Positions 34,085 to 41,886 of a stretch of 64,000 nt of DNA are shown piece by piece. Origin of the DNA: Kitasatospora sp. SolWspMP-SS2h (GTDB taxonomy: Bacteria > Actinomycetota > Actinomycetes > Streptomycetales > Streptomycetaceae); contig NZ_QLLT01000007.1 in the NCBI RefSeq assembly GCF_003259315.1, forward strand, positions 105,281 to 169,280, in the 5' to 3' direction. The stretch's first letter is position 1, and each line of letters opens with the position of its first letter. Made by a program: the position numbers and the translations under genes. The notes below the pieces were generated by a model. The model saw nothing but the letters and a program-made list of their open reading frames with translations, was not told where the DNA came from and did not search any database.

Positions 34085-34735
34085 GTGACTGCTGAGACCT
34101 CCCAGACCCTGGACAGGGGTGTCCGGGTACTGAAACTGCTCGCCGACTCCGAGCGCGGGCTGACGGTGACCGAGCTGGCCGCCCGGCTGGCCGTCAACCG
34201 GACGGTGGTCTACCGCCTGCTCGCCACCCTGGAACAGCACGGACTGGTCCGCCGGGACATCGGCGGCCGGGCCCGGGTCGGCCTCGGCGTGCTCCGGCTC
34301 GCCCACCGGGTCCACCCGCTGCTGCGCGAGGCCGCGCTGCCCGCGCTGCGCTCGCTCGCCGAGGACCTGGGCGCCACCGCCCACCTCACCCTGGTCGACG
34401 GCAACGAGGCGCTGGCCGTCGCCGTGGTCGAACCGACCTGGACGGACTTCCACGTCGCCTACCGCACCGGCCTGCGCCACCCGCTCTCCGAGAGCGCGGC
34501 AGGCCGGGCCATCCTGGAGGCCCGCAGCTTCCCCGGCCAGCGCCGCCCCGAGCAGGGCTGCGTGATCACCCGGGCCGAGGAGCAGTCCGGGGCCAGCGGG
34601 GCCGCCGCCGCGCTGATCGGCCTCAGCGGCATCGAGGGCAGCGTCGGCGTGGTGATGCTCAACGGCCTCGTCCCGGAGCGGGTCGGCCCCCGGGTGATCG
34701 AGGCCGCCACCGAGGTCGCCGACGCACTGCGCTGA
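34085..34735 (+). CDS. IclR family transcriptional regulator
   Basis: 216 aa, slightly shorter than the usual ~250. The N-terminal helix-turn-helix is LDRGVRVLKLLADSERGLTVTELAARLAVNRTVVYRLLATLEQHGLV. The effector domain starts near LLREAALPALRSLAEDLGATAHLTLVDGNEALAVAVVEP. The GTG at 34085 is taken because the HTH begins within ten residues; AAAGGA precedes it. SsgR, the activator of ssgA in Streptomyces, is an IclR protein, and this gene lies between two SsgA-like genes, so a link is tempting but unproven: they are 4.6 and 6.3 kb away. Confidence 0.87.
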   Translation: MTAETSQTLDRGVRVLKLLADSERGLTVTELAARLAVNRTVVYRLLATLEQHGLVRRDIGGRARVGLGVLRLAHRVHPLLREAALPALRSLAEDLGATAHLTLVDGNEALAVAVVEPTWTDFHVAYRTGLRHPLSESAAGRAILEARSFPGQRRPEQGCVITRAEEQSGASGAAAALIGLSGIEGSVGVVMLNGLVPERVGPRVIEAATEVADALR

Positions 34736-34814
34736 ACCCGCCGGGCCCGGTCCCGGCCGCGTGACCGGGGCCGATCCGCGCGGCCGTCCGTACCGGGCGG
34801 CGCGGTGTGTTTGG

Positions 34815-35633
34815 ATGCGGGGTGTGCCTTCCCAGAACCTGCCCCCGGCCCTGACCGCCCCGCGCACCCGCGCGCTCGCGCTCTGCGCGCTGCCGGTGCT
34901 CGCGCTGCTCGCGGTGGCCGCGTTCGTGCCGCTGCCCTACACCCTGGAGTCGCCCGGCGACACCGCCGACACCCTGGGCGCGTACAACGGGGACAACCCG
35001 GTGATCCGGATCAGCGGGACGCCGCAGCGCCCGACCACCGGGCAGCTGCGGGTGGTCACCGTCGAGGCCACCAACCCGGGCCGGCGCAACACCCTCTGGG
35101 ACTCGCTGACCGCCTGGGCGGACCCGAAGCAGGCCGTGGTGCCCACCGAGGAGGTCTACCCGGAGAGCGACAGCGGCGAGGCCGACGAGGCGACCCAGCA
35201 GCAGATGACGCAGTCGCAGGACAGCGCCACCCTGGCCGCGCTCACCTACCTGCACCTGTCGCCGGACCAGGTGAAGGTCGACATCGACCTGGGCCGGATC
35301 GGCGGCCCGAGCGGCGGCCAGATGCTGGCGCTGGGCATCGTCGACAAGATCGCCGGCGACGGCAGGGGCGGCGACCTGACCGGCGGACGGGACGTGGCCG
35401 GCACCGGCACGGTCGACCCGGACGGGCGGGTCGGCCAGGTCGGCGGCATCCCGCTCAAGACCCAGGCGGCGCGCGCGGCCGGGGCCACGGTGTTCCTGCT
35501 GCCGCGCAGCGAGTGCGCGCAGGGCAAGGTCAACACCCCCGACGGCCTGCAGCTGGTGCCGGTGGACACCCTCGCCGACTCGATCGCCGCGCTCCAGGCC
35601 CTGAACAACGGCACCGCCGTCCCGCACTGCTGA
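34815..35633 (+). CDS. Lon-like (S16) secreted or membrane serine protease
   Basis: 272 aa. One N-terminal membrane segment (TRALALCALPVLALLAVAAFVPLPYTL) anchors the protein with its bulk outside. IGGPSGGQMLALGIVDKI (S166) and GIPLKTQAARAAGATVF (K215) form the Ser-Lys dyad of the Lon protease domain, 49 residues apart. It resembles the YlbL-type group but lacks an evident PDZ domain. No ATPase domain is present. Start choice is uncertain: ATG 34815 is used, GTG 34824 is possible, and the mRNA may be nearly leaderless. Substrate unknown. Confidence 0.8.
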   Translation: MRGVPSQNLPPALTAPRTRALALCALPVLALLAVAAFVPLPYTLESPGDTADTLGAYNGDNPVIRISGTPQRPTTGQLRVVTVEATNPGRRNTLWDSLTAWADPKQAVVPTEEVYPESDSGEADEATQQQMTQSQDSATLAALTYLHLSPDQVKVDIDLGRIGGPSGGQMLALGIVDKIAGDGRGGDLTGGRDVAGTGTVDPDGRVGQVGGIPLKTQAARAAGATVFLLPRSECAQGKVNTPDGLQLVPVDTLADSIAALQALNNGTAVPHC

Positions 35634-35679
35634 CGGGACGTCGCGTCAGGAGGGCGCCACGGCGCGGGCACCGCTCCGG

Positions 35680-36168
35680 TCAGGACCCGTCCCCGGCCGC
35701 CTGCTCCACCAGCGGCAGGATCCGGAACGGCACCGGGTTCTCCAGCGCGATCGCGGTGGACGCCCGGACGATCCCGTCGAACCCCACCACCCGGTCGATC
35801 ACCCGCTGCAGGTCCGCGTTCGACCGGGCCACGATCCGCACCAGCATGTCCCCGTGGCCGGTGATGGTGTGGAGCTCCAGCACCTCCGGCACCGCCGCCA
35901 GGTGCGCCCGGACGTCCGCGCCCTGCCCCTGCGAGATCTCCAGGGTGGCGAACGCCGTCACCGGGTAGCCGAGCGCCGCCGGGTCCACCTGCGGGCCGAA
36001 GCCGCCGATCACCCCGCGCGCCTGCAACCGGTCCAGCCGGGCCTGCACCGTGCCGCGCGCCACCTGCAGGCGGCGCGAGCACTCCAGCACGCCGATCCGC
36101 GGCTCCTCGGCGAGCAGCCGGATCAGCTTTCCGTCCAGCGCGTCGATGGCGTCGGGCTGCGGGGGCAC
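35680..36168 (-). CDS. Lrp/AsnC family transcriptional regulator
   Basis: 162 aa. N-terminal HTH: AIDALDGKLIRLLAEEPRIGVLECSRRLQVARGTVQARLDRLQARGVI. C-terminal RAM ligand domain: VTAFATLEISQGQGADVRAHLAAVPEVLELHTITGHGDMLVRIVARS. These dimers or octamers sense amino acids and control their metabolism. GTG 36168 with GGAG seven bases upstream. Neighbours give no clear target. Confidence 0.92.
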   Translation of the reverse strand: MPPQPDAIDALDGKLIRLLAEEPRIGVLECSRRLQVARGTVQARLDRLQARGVIGGFGPQVDPAALGYPVTAFATLEISQGQGADVRAHLAAVPEVLELHTITGHGDMLVRIVARSNADLQRVIDRVVGFDGIVRASTAIALENPVPFRILPLVEQAAGDGS

Positions 36169-36269
36169 GGGGCGGCTCCAGGGGCGGGGCGGGGCGGTCG
36201 GGCGGTGCGGGCGGTCGGGCGTCGAGCGACATTCTGTCGGGCGACACGGTGCGGCCGGGCCGGGGTCGG

Positions 36270-36827
36270 TCAGTTGCCCACGACGAAGGTCTGCACGTTG
36301 GGCTCGGTCCCGTTCCAGGTCACCATGAGGGTGGAGACCCGGTCGTCCTGGGAGAAGTTGACCTGGAGCCACTGGTCGCCGTGCCAGACCTGCATCGACC
36401 AGCCGGCCTCCGGCACCGCCGACACCAGCCGGGCCTCGGTGGGCCGCACGTCGAGCGCCACCCGGCCGCCCAGCATCGGGTAGCTGTGCACCGTGCCCGG
36501 CGGGCTGGCGCTCTTCCGGGCCGCCGCGGTCGCGGTCGCGGACGCCGTCGCGGACGCCGTCGACCGGGCCGGCGCGGTCGTCCCCGGCGCCCGGTCCGGG
36601 TCCGGACTCGGGCTCGGCGCCGCCGCGGACGGCGGCGGCGCGCCGCCGGGGGAGGGCGGAGGGGACGTCCCCGCCGGGGTCGAGGAGGCCACCGAGGGCA
36701 GCTGGACCGCCACCGGCTGCTCGAACACCGTGTCGACGAGCACCGCGTGCACGCCGAGCCAGGACAACGCCACCGCTGCTCCGGTGGCCGCCGTCCAGGC
36801 GCCCAGTTGAACCAGTCCGCTCCGCAT
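36270..36827 (-). CDS. Membrane-anchored secreted protein with Pro/Ser/Ala linker (unknown function)
   Basis: 185 aa. One N-terminal hydrophobic segment (LGAWTAATGAAVALSWLGVHAVL) precedes a low-complexity stretch of about fifty Pro/Ser/Ala/Thr residues, then ~75 residues with beta-strand character (TVHSYPMLGGRVALDVRPTEARLVSAVPEAGWSMQVWHGDQWLQVNF, ending WNGTEPNVQTFVVGN). It probably spans the wall with a small outer domain. The next gene on the other strand is a two-component regulator. I do not recognise the family. Confidence 0.68.
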   Translation of the reverse strand: MRSGLVQLGAWTAATGAAVALSWLGVHAVLVDTVFEQPVAVQLPSVASSTPAGTSPPPSPGGAPPPSAAAPSPSPDPDRAPGTTAPARSTASATASATATAAARKSASPPGTVHSYPMLGGRVALDVRPTEARLVSAVPEAGWSMQVWHGDQWLQVNFSQDDRVSTLMVTWNGTEPNVQTFVVGN

Positions 36828-37007
36828 CGCGGGCCCATCCTGCCGTACGAAGGTCACGGGCAGGTCAGTGGGCCGGGCAATTCGCAGAAACCTTGTGGAA
36901 AAAGCGCGTCCGGCTTCAGAGAAGCTCAAGCCGGGCCCCGGACCGGCCGCTCACGGACCCCCCCGAGGTACAGACCAGTCGGCCGCCATGCCGTACCGTG
37001 CAGCCCC

Positions 37008-37712
37008 ATGGCAACAGTGCTCGTGGTCGAGGACGACCCCTTTGTGCGTTCCGCCCTGATCCGCCATCTGGCCGACACCGGCCACGCCGTGCGCTCCGTC
37101 GGCACCGCGCTGGAAGCCCTGCGCGAGGTCGCCCAGGTCGGCTGCGACCTGGTGGTCCTCGATCTGGGCCTGCCCGACCTGGACGGCAGCGAGGCGCTCA
37201 AGATGATCCGCGGACTGACCAACGTCCCGGTGATCATCTCCACCGCGCGGGACGACGAGGCGGAGATCGTCCGGCTGCTGAACGACGGCGCCGACGACTA
37301 CCTGGTGAAACCCTTCTCCGGGGAACACCTGACCGCCCGGATGGCCGCCGTCCTGCGCCGACTGGGCGGCGGCGCCCTGACGGCCCCCCAGATCCTCCGG
37401 GTCGGCGGCCTCGCCATCGACCCGCAGCGCCGCGAGGCCCTGCTCGACGGACAGCGGCTCGACCTCACCCGCCGCGAGTTCGACCTGCTGGCCTTCCTCG
37501 CCGCCCGCCCCGGCGTGGTCGTCCCGCGCAAGGAGATCCTGGCCGAGGTGTGGCGGCAGACCTACGGCGGCGACCAGACCATCGACGTCCACCTGTCCTG
37601 GCTGCGCCGCAAGCTCGGCGAGACCGCCTCCAGCCCGCGCTACCTGCACACCGTGCGCGGCGTCGGCGTCCGGCTGGAGGCTCCCGCCGGGCCGGTCGGG
37701 GGCGCGACGTGA
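37008..37712 (+). CDS. OmpR-family two-component response regulator
   Basis: 234 aa. Receiver domain with acidic pair ED9-D10, phospho-acceptor D52 (VVLDLGLPD) and K101 (LVKPFSG). C-terminal winged helix (LTRREFDLLAFLAARPGVVVPRKEIL; DQTIDVHLSWLRRKLGE). The stop overlaps the start of the histidine kinase gene (GTGA). Regulatory target unknown. ATG at 37008 is directly at the receiver. Confidence 0.95.
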   Translation: MATVLVVEDDPFVRSALIRHLADTGHAVRSVGTALEALREVAQVGCDLVVLDLGLPDLDGSEALKMIRGLTNVPVIISTARDDEAEIVRLLNDGADDYLVKPFSGEHLTARMAAVLRRLGGGALTAPQILRVGGLAIDPQRREALLDGQRLDLTRREFDLLAFLAARPGVVVPRKEILAEVWRQTYGGDQTIDVHLSWLRRKLGETASSPRYLHTVRGVGVRLEAPAGPVGGAT

Positions 37713-39118
37713 AACGCGTCCTCCGCTCGCTGCGCTGGGCGATGGTCAAGGCGGCCATCGCCGGGACCGTCATGGTCGCGCTCGCCTTCCTCATCCCGCT
37801 CGGCCTGATGGTCCAGCAGACCGCCCGCGACCGGGCGTTCACCGCCGCCGAACGGCAGGCCGCCGCCCTCGGCCCGGCGCTGGCCATCACCACCGACCAG
37901 GAGGCCGTCGCCAAGGCCATGGCCTCCACCGACTCCGGCGCCCGGGAGCGGCTCGCCGTCCACCTGCCCGGCGGCGCGACGGTCGGCAGCGCCCGGACCG
38001 ACAACGACCAGCTGCCCAGCGCCGACAGCCAGGGCTGGACCCGCACCGTCCGGGCCGGCACCGTCCGGGTCGAGGGCGGCTACGCGCTGCTCCAGCCGGT
38101 CGCCGTCGACGACGGCCGGGTCGCCATGGTCGAGGTGTTCGTCCCGGACTCCGATCTGTCGCGCGGCGTCGGCACCGCCTGGCTGGTGCTCTCCGGCGTC
38201 GCGCTCGCCCTGGTCGCGGTCTCCGTCGCGGTCGCCGACCGGATGGGCACCCGGATCATCCGCTCCGCCCGCCGGCTGGCCACCGCCGCCCGCTCGCTGG
38301 GCTCCGGCAACCTCACCGTCCGGATCCCGGTGGAGGGGCGCGAGGCGGCCGGCGCGCCCGAGGAACTCCGCGAGGCCGCCTACGCGTTCAACGCCATGGC
38401 CGACCGGGTGGTCCACCTGCTCGCCGCCGAACGGGAACTCGCCGCCGACCTGTCGCACCGGCTGCGCACCCCGCTCACCGTGCTCCGGCTCAACGCCGCC
38501 GCGCTCGGCGGGGGCGACGCCGCCGACGCCACCCGGCACGCCGTCTCCCAGCTCGAACGCGAGGTCGACCAGATCATCCGCTCCGCCCGCCGCGACCCGG
38601 TGGACGCCCCGCCCGTCGTGCTCGGCTGCGACGCCGTCGAGGTGGTCCGGGACCGGGTCGCGTTCTGGTCCGCGCTCGCCGAGGACGAGGGACGCCCCTG
38701 GCAGCTGGCCGGCGACGAGGATCCCGCGCCCGTCCTGGTGCAGCGCGGCGACCTGGCCGCCGCCGTCGACGCGCTGCTCGGCAACGTCTTCCGGCACACC
38801 GCCGTCGGCACCCCCTTCGCCGTCGACGTGGTCACCGCCGAGGACGCGGTCATCCTCCTGGTCGGCGACGGCGGGCCCGGCTTCACCGACCCCGACACCG
38901 CGATCCGCCGCGGCGCCGGGCACGGCGGCGAGGGCTCCACCGGCCTCGGCCTGGACATCGTCCGCAAGCTCGCCGAGGGCACCGGCGGCGACATCCTCCT
39001 CGGCCGCTCCGCCGTCCTCGGCGGCGCCGAGATCGCGGTGCGGCTCAACACCCGCACCGCGGTCGAACTGCCCCGGCAGCAGCGCCGCCGCGCCGGCCGG
39101 CTGATCCGCAAGGACTGA
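37709..39118 (+). CDS. Two-component sensor histidine kinase
   Basis: 469 aa. Two membrane helices (about 14-35 and 157-178) bound an extracellular sensor of ~120 residues with no known fold. HAMP follows, then the H-box DLSHRLRTPLTVLRLN (H250) and the HATPase domain with N-box (ALLGNVFRHT), G1 GDGGPGF and G2 GSTGLGLDIV. It phosphorylates the preceding regulator. The sensor lacks cysteines or obvious ligand motifs. The last codons belong to a 19-bp tandem repeat that extends past the stop. Confidence 0.95.
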   Translation: MKRVLRSLRWAMVKAAIAGTVMVALAFLIPLGLMVQQTARDRAFTAAERQAAALGPALAITTDQEAVAKAMASTDSGARERLAVHLPGGATVGSARTDNDQLPSADSQGWTRTVRAGTVRVEGGYALLQPVAVDDGRVAMVEVFVPDSDLSRGVGTAWLVLSGVALALVAVSVAVADRMGTRIIRSARRLATAARSLGSGNLTVRIPVEGREAAGAPEELREAAYAFNAMADRVVHLLAAERELAADLSHRLRTPLTVLRLNAAALGGGDAADATRHAVSQLEREVDQIIRSARRDPVDAPPVVLGCDAVEVVRDRVAFWSALAEDEGRPWQLAGDEDPAPVLVQRGDLAAAVDALLGNVFRHTAVGTPFAVDVVTAEDAVILLVGDGGPGFTDPDTAIRRGAGHGGEGSTGLGLDIVRKLAEGTGGDILLGRSAVLGGAEIAVRLNTRTAVELPRQQRRRAGRLIRKD

Positions 39119-39195
39119 AGCGCTCCGCGAGGACTGCGGCACTCCGCAAGGACTGAAGCACTCCGCGAGGACTGCGGCCCTCCGCGAGGGTCGGG
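39101..39195. repeat. About four copies of a 19-bp tandem repeat across the end of the histidine kinase gene
   Basis: The unit CTCCGCGAGGACTGCGGCA and its variants (CTCCGCAAGGACTGAAGCA, CTCCGCGAGGACTGCGGCC) run head to tail after the stop. The first copy begins inside the gene (CTGATCCGCAAGGACTGA), so the C-terminal codons IRKD and the stop were part of the duplicated unit. Confidence 0.65.
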
Positions 39196-39446
39196 GGACG
39201 GAGGCCGGGGCCACCGGTGCCGATGCGGCAGCCGTCACCGCGGGGGCGACAGCTCGGTGCCGCTCCCCTCCCTTAAGCACGTCCTAAGCGTCGGCCAACG
39301 CTTCCTCATGACGCCCCGGCCCGGACGAGGGCGCCCGGCGGCCCGGGAGGGGAGCCCGGGACGACCGCGACCGGTGGCGGCCGACGGCCGTTCGGGTAGT
39401 GTCGGCTGCTGGCCCAGCTGAGGTCGACGGCGGACGGAGCAAGACA

Positions 39447-40859
39447 GTGAGCACGGTGCAAGCGGAACGCGGCACGCCCCCCGGCAGCCCCGACCGGCCG
39501 CCCGTCCCGGCCTGGCAGCGCGCCCTGACCGCCCCCGGCCGACAGCTCACCGCCGCCGTCGAGGCCCTGCGCGCCGCCCCCCGGCGCCCGCTGCTGCTGG
39601 CCGGCGCGGTCGCCCTGGTCTCGCTGCTCGCCTACGCCACGGTGCGGCACTTCGCCGGCACCTCGATGGTCGACATGGTGGTCTACCGGGCCGAGGGCGC
39701 CGCCGTCGCCGACGGCCACGACCTGTACGCGCTGCGGGTCACCGAGTGGAGCCTGCCCGCCACCTACCCGCCGTTCGCCGCGATGCTGTTCGTGCCGACC
39801 ACCTGGTTCGGCCTGCCGTTCCTGCGCGTCGCCGTCACCGCCGGGAACGTGCTGCTGCTCGCCGCCCTCGCCCACCTGTCCTTCAAACTGGTCGGCTGGC
39901 CGCGCCGCGACCTGCGGCCGATCGGCATCCTGCTGGTCACCGGACTGGGTGTCTGGCTGGAGCCGGTCTTCACCACCCTGCGCTACGGCCAGATCAACCT
40001 CGCGCTGGCCTGCCTGATCCTCTGGGACCTCACCCGCCCCGACCGGGTCCGCAGCAAGGGCGTCGCCATCGGCATCGCCGCCGGGATCAAGCTCACCCCC
40101 GGCCTGTTCGCCGTCTACCTGCTGATCACCGGCCGGGTCCGGGCCGCGTTCGTGGCCGGCGCCACCTTCGTCGGCACCTTCCTGATCGGCGCGCTGTTCC
40201 TCCCCGACGCCACCCGAGGCTTCTGGACGAACTACATGTTCGACTCCAGCCGGGTCGGCAAGACCGTCATCGTCGACAACCAGTCGCTGCGCGGCCTGGT
40301 CGCCCGGCTGACGCACCTCGAAACCCCGGGCGCCGCCGCCACCCTGCTCGGCGTGCTGGTCGCCGGCGCCGGCCTCGCCGTCGCGGTCTGGGCGCACCGC
40401 AGCGCCCACTGGTCGCCGCGCGCCGACGCCTGGAGCGTGTGCACCGCCCTGGTCACCGCCGTGCTGGTCTCCCCGATCAGCTGGACCCACCACTGGGTGT
40501 GGTGCGTCCCCGTGCTCGTGCTGCTCGCCGCCGAGGCCGCGCACGAACGCTCCCGCCCCGCCGCCGTCCGGCACCGGCGCTGGCGGGTCATCTTCGGCCT
40601 GACACTGCTCGGCTTCCTCTCCTTCGCGATGTGGCTCGTCCCGCACAAGGGCGACCTGGACCTGCACCTGACGCCGCTCAAGCAGTTCCCGGCGGGCGTC
40701 TACCCGCTGATGGGCCTCTGCTTCCTGGCCGTCGCCGCCCTGCGGGTCCGCTCCCGGCGACGCGCGGCCGGCGCCTCGCTGGTGCGCCTCCCCGCCCCGC
40801 GCACCGGCGTGGACGGGCTCGGCAGCGCCGGTGCGCAGAAGGCCCCCGCGGCCCGCTGA
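39447..40859 (+). CDS. Glycosyltransferase family 87 (polyprenyl-phosphate-mannose dependent) membrane protein
   Basis: 470 aa, about ten membrane helices. MVDMVVYRAEGAAVADGHDLYALR near the front carries the acidic residue pair of GT-C-fold enzymes in the first external loop; LPATYPPFAAMLFVP, RYGQINLALACLILWDL and GIAAGIKLTPGLFAVYLLITGR are GT87 (DUF2029) signatures. The family adds mannose or arabinose to lipid-linked wall glycans on the outer face. GTG 39447 (with GGAGC upstream). The protein ends with a basic tail. Product structure unknown. Confidence 0.85.
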   Translation: MSTVQAERGTPPGSPDRPPVPAWQRALTAPGRQLTAAVEALRAAPRRPLLLAGAVALVSLLAYATVRHFAGTSMVDMVVYRAEGAAVADGHDLYALRVTEWSLPATYPPFAAMLFVPTTWFGLPFLRVAVTAGNVLLLAALAHLSFKLVGWPRRDLRPIGILLVTGLGVWLEPVFTTLRYGQINLALACLILWDLTRPDRVRSKGVAIGIAAGIKLTPGLFAVYLLITGRVRAAFVAGATFVGTFLIGALFLPDATRGFWTNYMFDSSRVGKTVIVDNQSLRGLVARLTHLETPGAAATLLGVLVAGAGLAVAVWAHRSAHWSPRADAWSVCTALVTAVLVSPISWTHHWVWCVPVLVLLAAEAAHERSRPAAVRHRRWRVIFGLTLLGFLSFAMWLVPHKGDLDLHLTPLKQFPAGVYPLMGLCFLAVAALRVRSRRRAAGASLVRLPAPRTGVDGLGSAGAQKAPAAR

Positions 40860-41061
40860 ACAACCCCGGCGCCGACCGTCCGTCCTGCCCCCTCCGTCCG
40901 TCCTGTTCCTTCCGCCCGTCCCGGCGCCTCGGCCCGTCCCGGACGCCCCGAGGGCGGGCGCTCCGGCGGACGGCCGGGCGGACGGGTCGGGCCCGCCGCG
41001 GGTCCGTGGGCCGGTCGTGCGTGCGCCGCCGCCAGCGCCCGGGGCCGGCCCGCACGCCCCC

Positions 41062-41481
41062 TCACGCCAGCAGCTCCGCCAGCGAACCGTCCAGGTCCAT
41101 CGCCTCCAGCTCCGCCCCCGGCGGCACCAGCCGGTGCGCCCGCTCCAGCCAGGCCGCCACCGTCGGCAGCGGCGCCTCCAGCAGCGCGTCGCCGGCCGGC
41201 GAGCTGAGCGCCATGCACAGCAGGCCGCGCCGCCCCGACCGGATCGGCCAGATCCGCACGTCGCCCTGACCGCACGGCCGGAACGTCCCCTCCACCAGCA
41301 GCTCCCGGGCGAACACCCAGGTCACCGGCGTCCCGCTGTCCAGGTGGAACGTCACGTGCACCGCGAACGGGTCGTGGCTCCCGTACGACAGCCGCGCCGC
41401 CACCGGGACGCTGCGCTCCGGCGACAGCACCAGGCTCAGCTCCAGCTCCTGCTCCACCACTCCGGTCGACTGTCCGGCCAT
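41062..41481 (-). CDS. SsgA-like sporulation/cell-division protein, SsgB-like length
   Basis: 139 aa. The sequence keeps the full SALP order without the insert of the 29030 paralog: ELELSLVLSPERSVPVAARLSYGSHDPFAVHVTFHLDSG, TWVFARELLVEG, GQGDVRIWPIRSGRRGLLCMALSSPAGDALLEAP and MDLDGSLAELLA. It resembles SsgB most, but could be another SALP of the same length. SsgB-type proteins recruit FtsZ to division sites in aerial hyphae. ATG 41481 with GGAGAGGTGAGGG upstream. The promoter region faces the RDD gene at 41887. Confidence 0.88.
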   Translation of the reverse strand: MAGQSTGVVEQELELSLVLSPERSVPVAARLSYGSHDPFAVHVTFHLDSGTPVTWVFARELLVEGTFRPCGQGDVRIWPIRSGRRGLLCMALSSPAGDALLEAPLPTVAAWLERAHRLVPPGAELEAMDLDGSLAELLA

Positions 41482-41886
41482 CGCCCTCACCTCTCCGCCA
41501 CCCGGGGCCGCCGTTCGGCCCCGCACCAGCCGAGAGCGGGGCCGCCGCGGACTCTTACACGGGTTCCGCGACTTTCCGGCGAACTTTTTCCCGCCGAACC
41601 TCCAGAACCTTTTCCGCCCCGCCCCGGTTGTTCCGGACGAGAACACCGGAACCCGGGACCGCACCGACCACCGCCCGCCACCACCCCGGGCCGCCCCACC
41701 ACCACCGGGGGCACCTGCGGTACCACGTGTCTCCGCTCGTTTCACGAGTTCCGGTGAACCAGGGGGACGAGGTCGCTCCAGGTACTACCCTTTGTGACTG
41801 CCCGGCGACTCTCCGCCCGCGGCTCCCCCCACGCACGTCCGCAGACCCGCACGCCGCGGTGCCGGTACGAAGGAAGACGCGACGCA
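41482..41886. other. Intergenic region between the SsgA-like and RDD genes
   Basis: No gene found. It holds an A/T-richer stretch (GGCGAACTTTTTCCCGCCG near 41580) and the imperfect inverted repeat TTCAC-N8-GTGAA near 41737-41757. Divergent promoters for the SALP and RDD genes should be here, but none is clear by eye. Confidence 0.4.

Noticed and set aside
34085..34735. Naming the IclR gene ssgR
   Set aside because: Family and neighbourhood are suggestive only; it is not adjacent to an ssgA gene as ssgR is in S. coelicolor.
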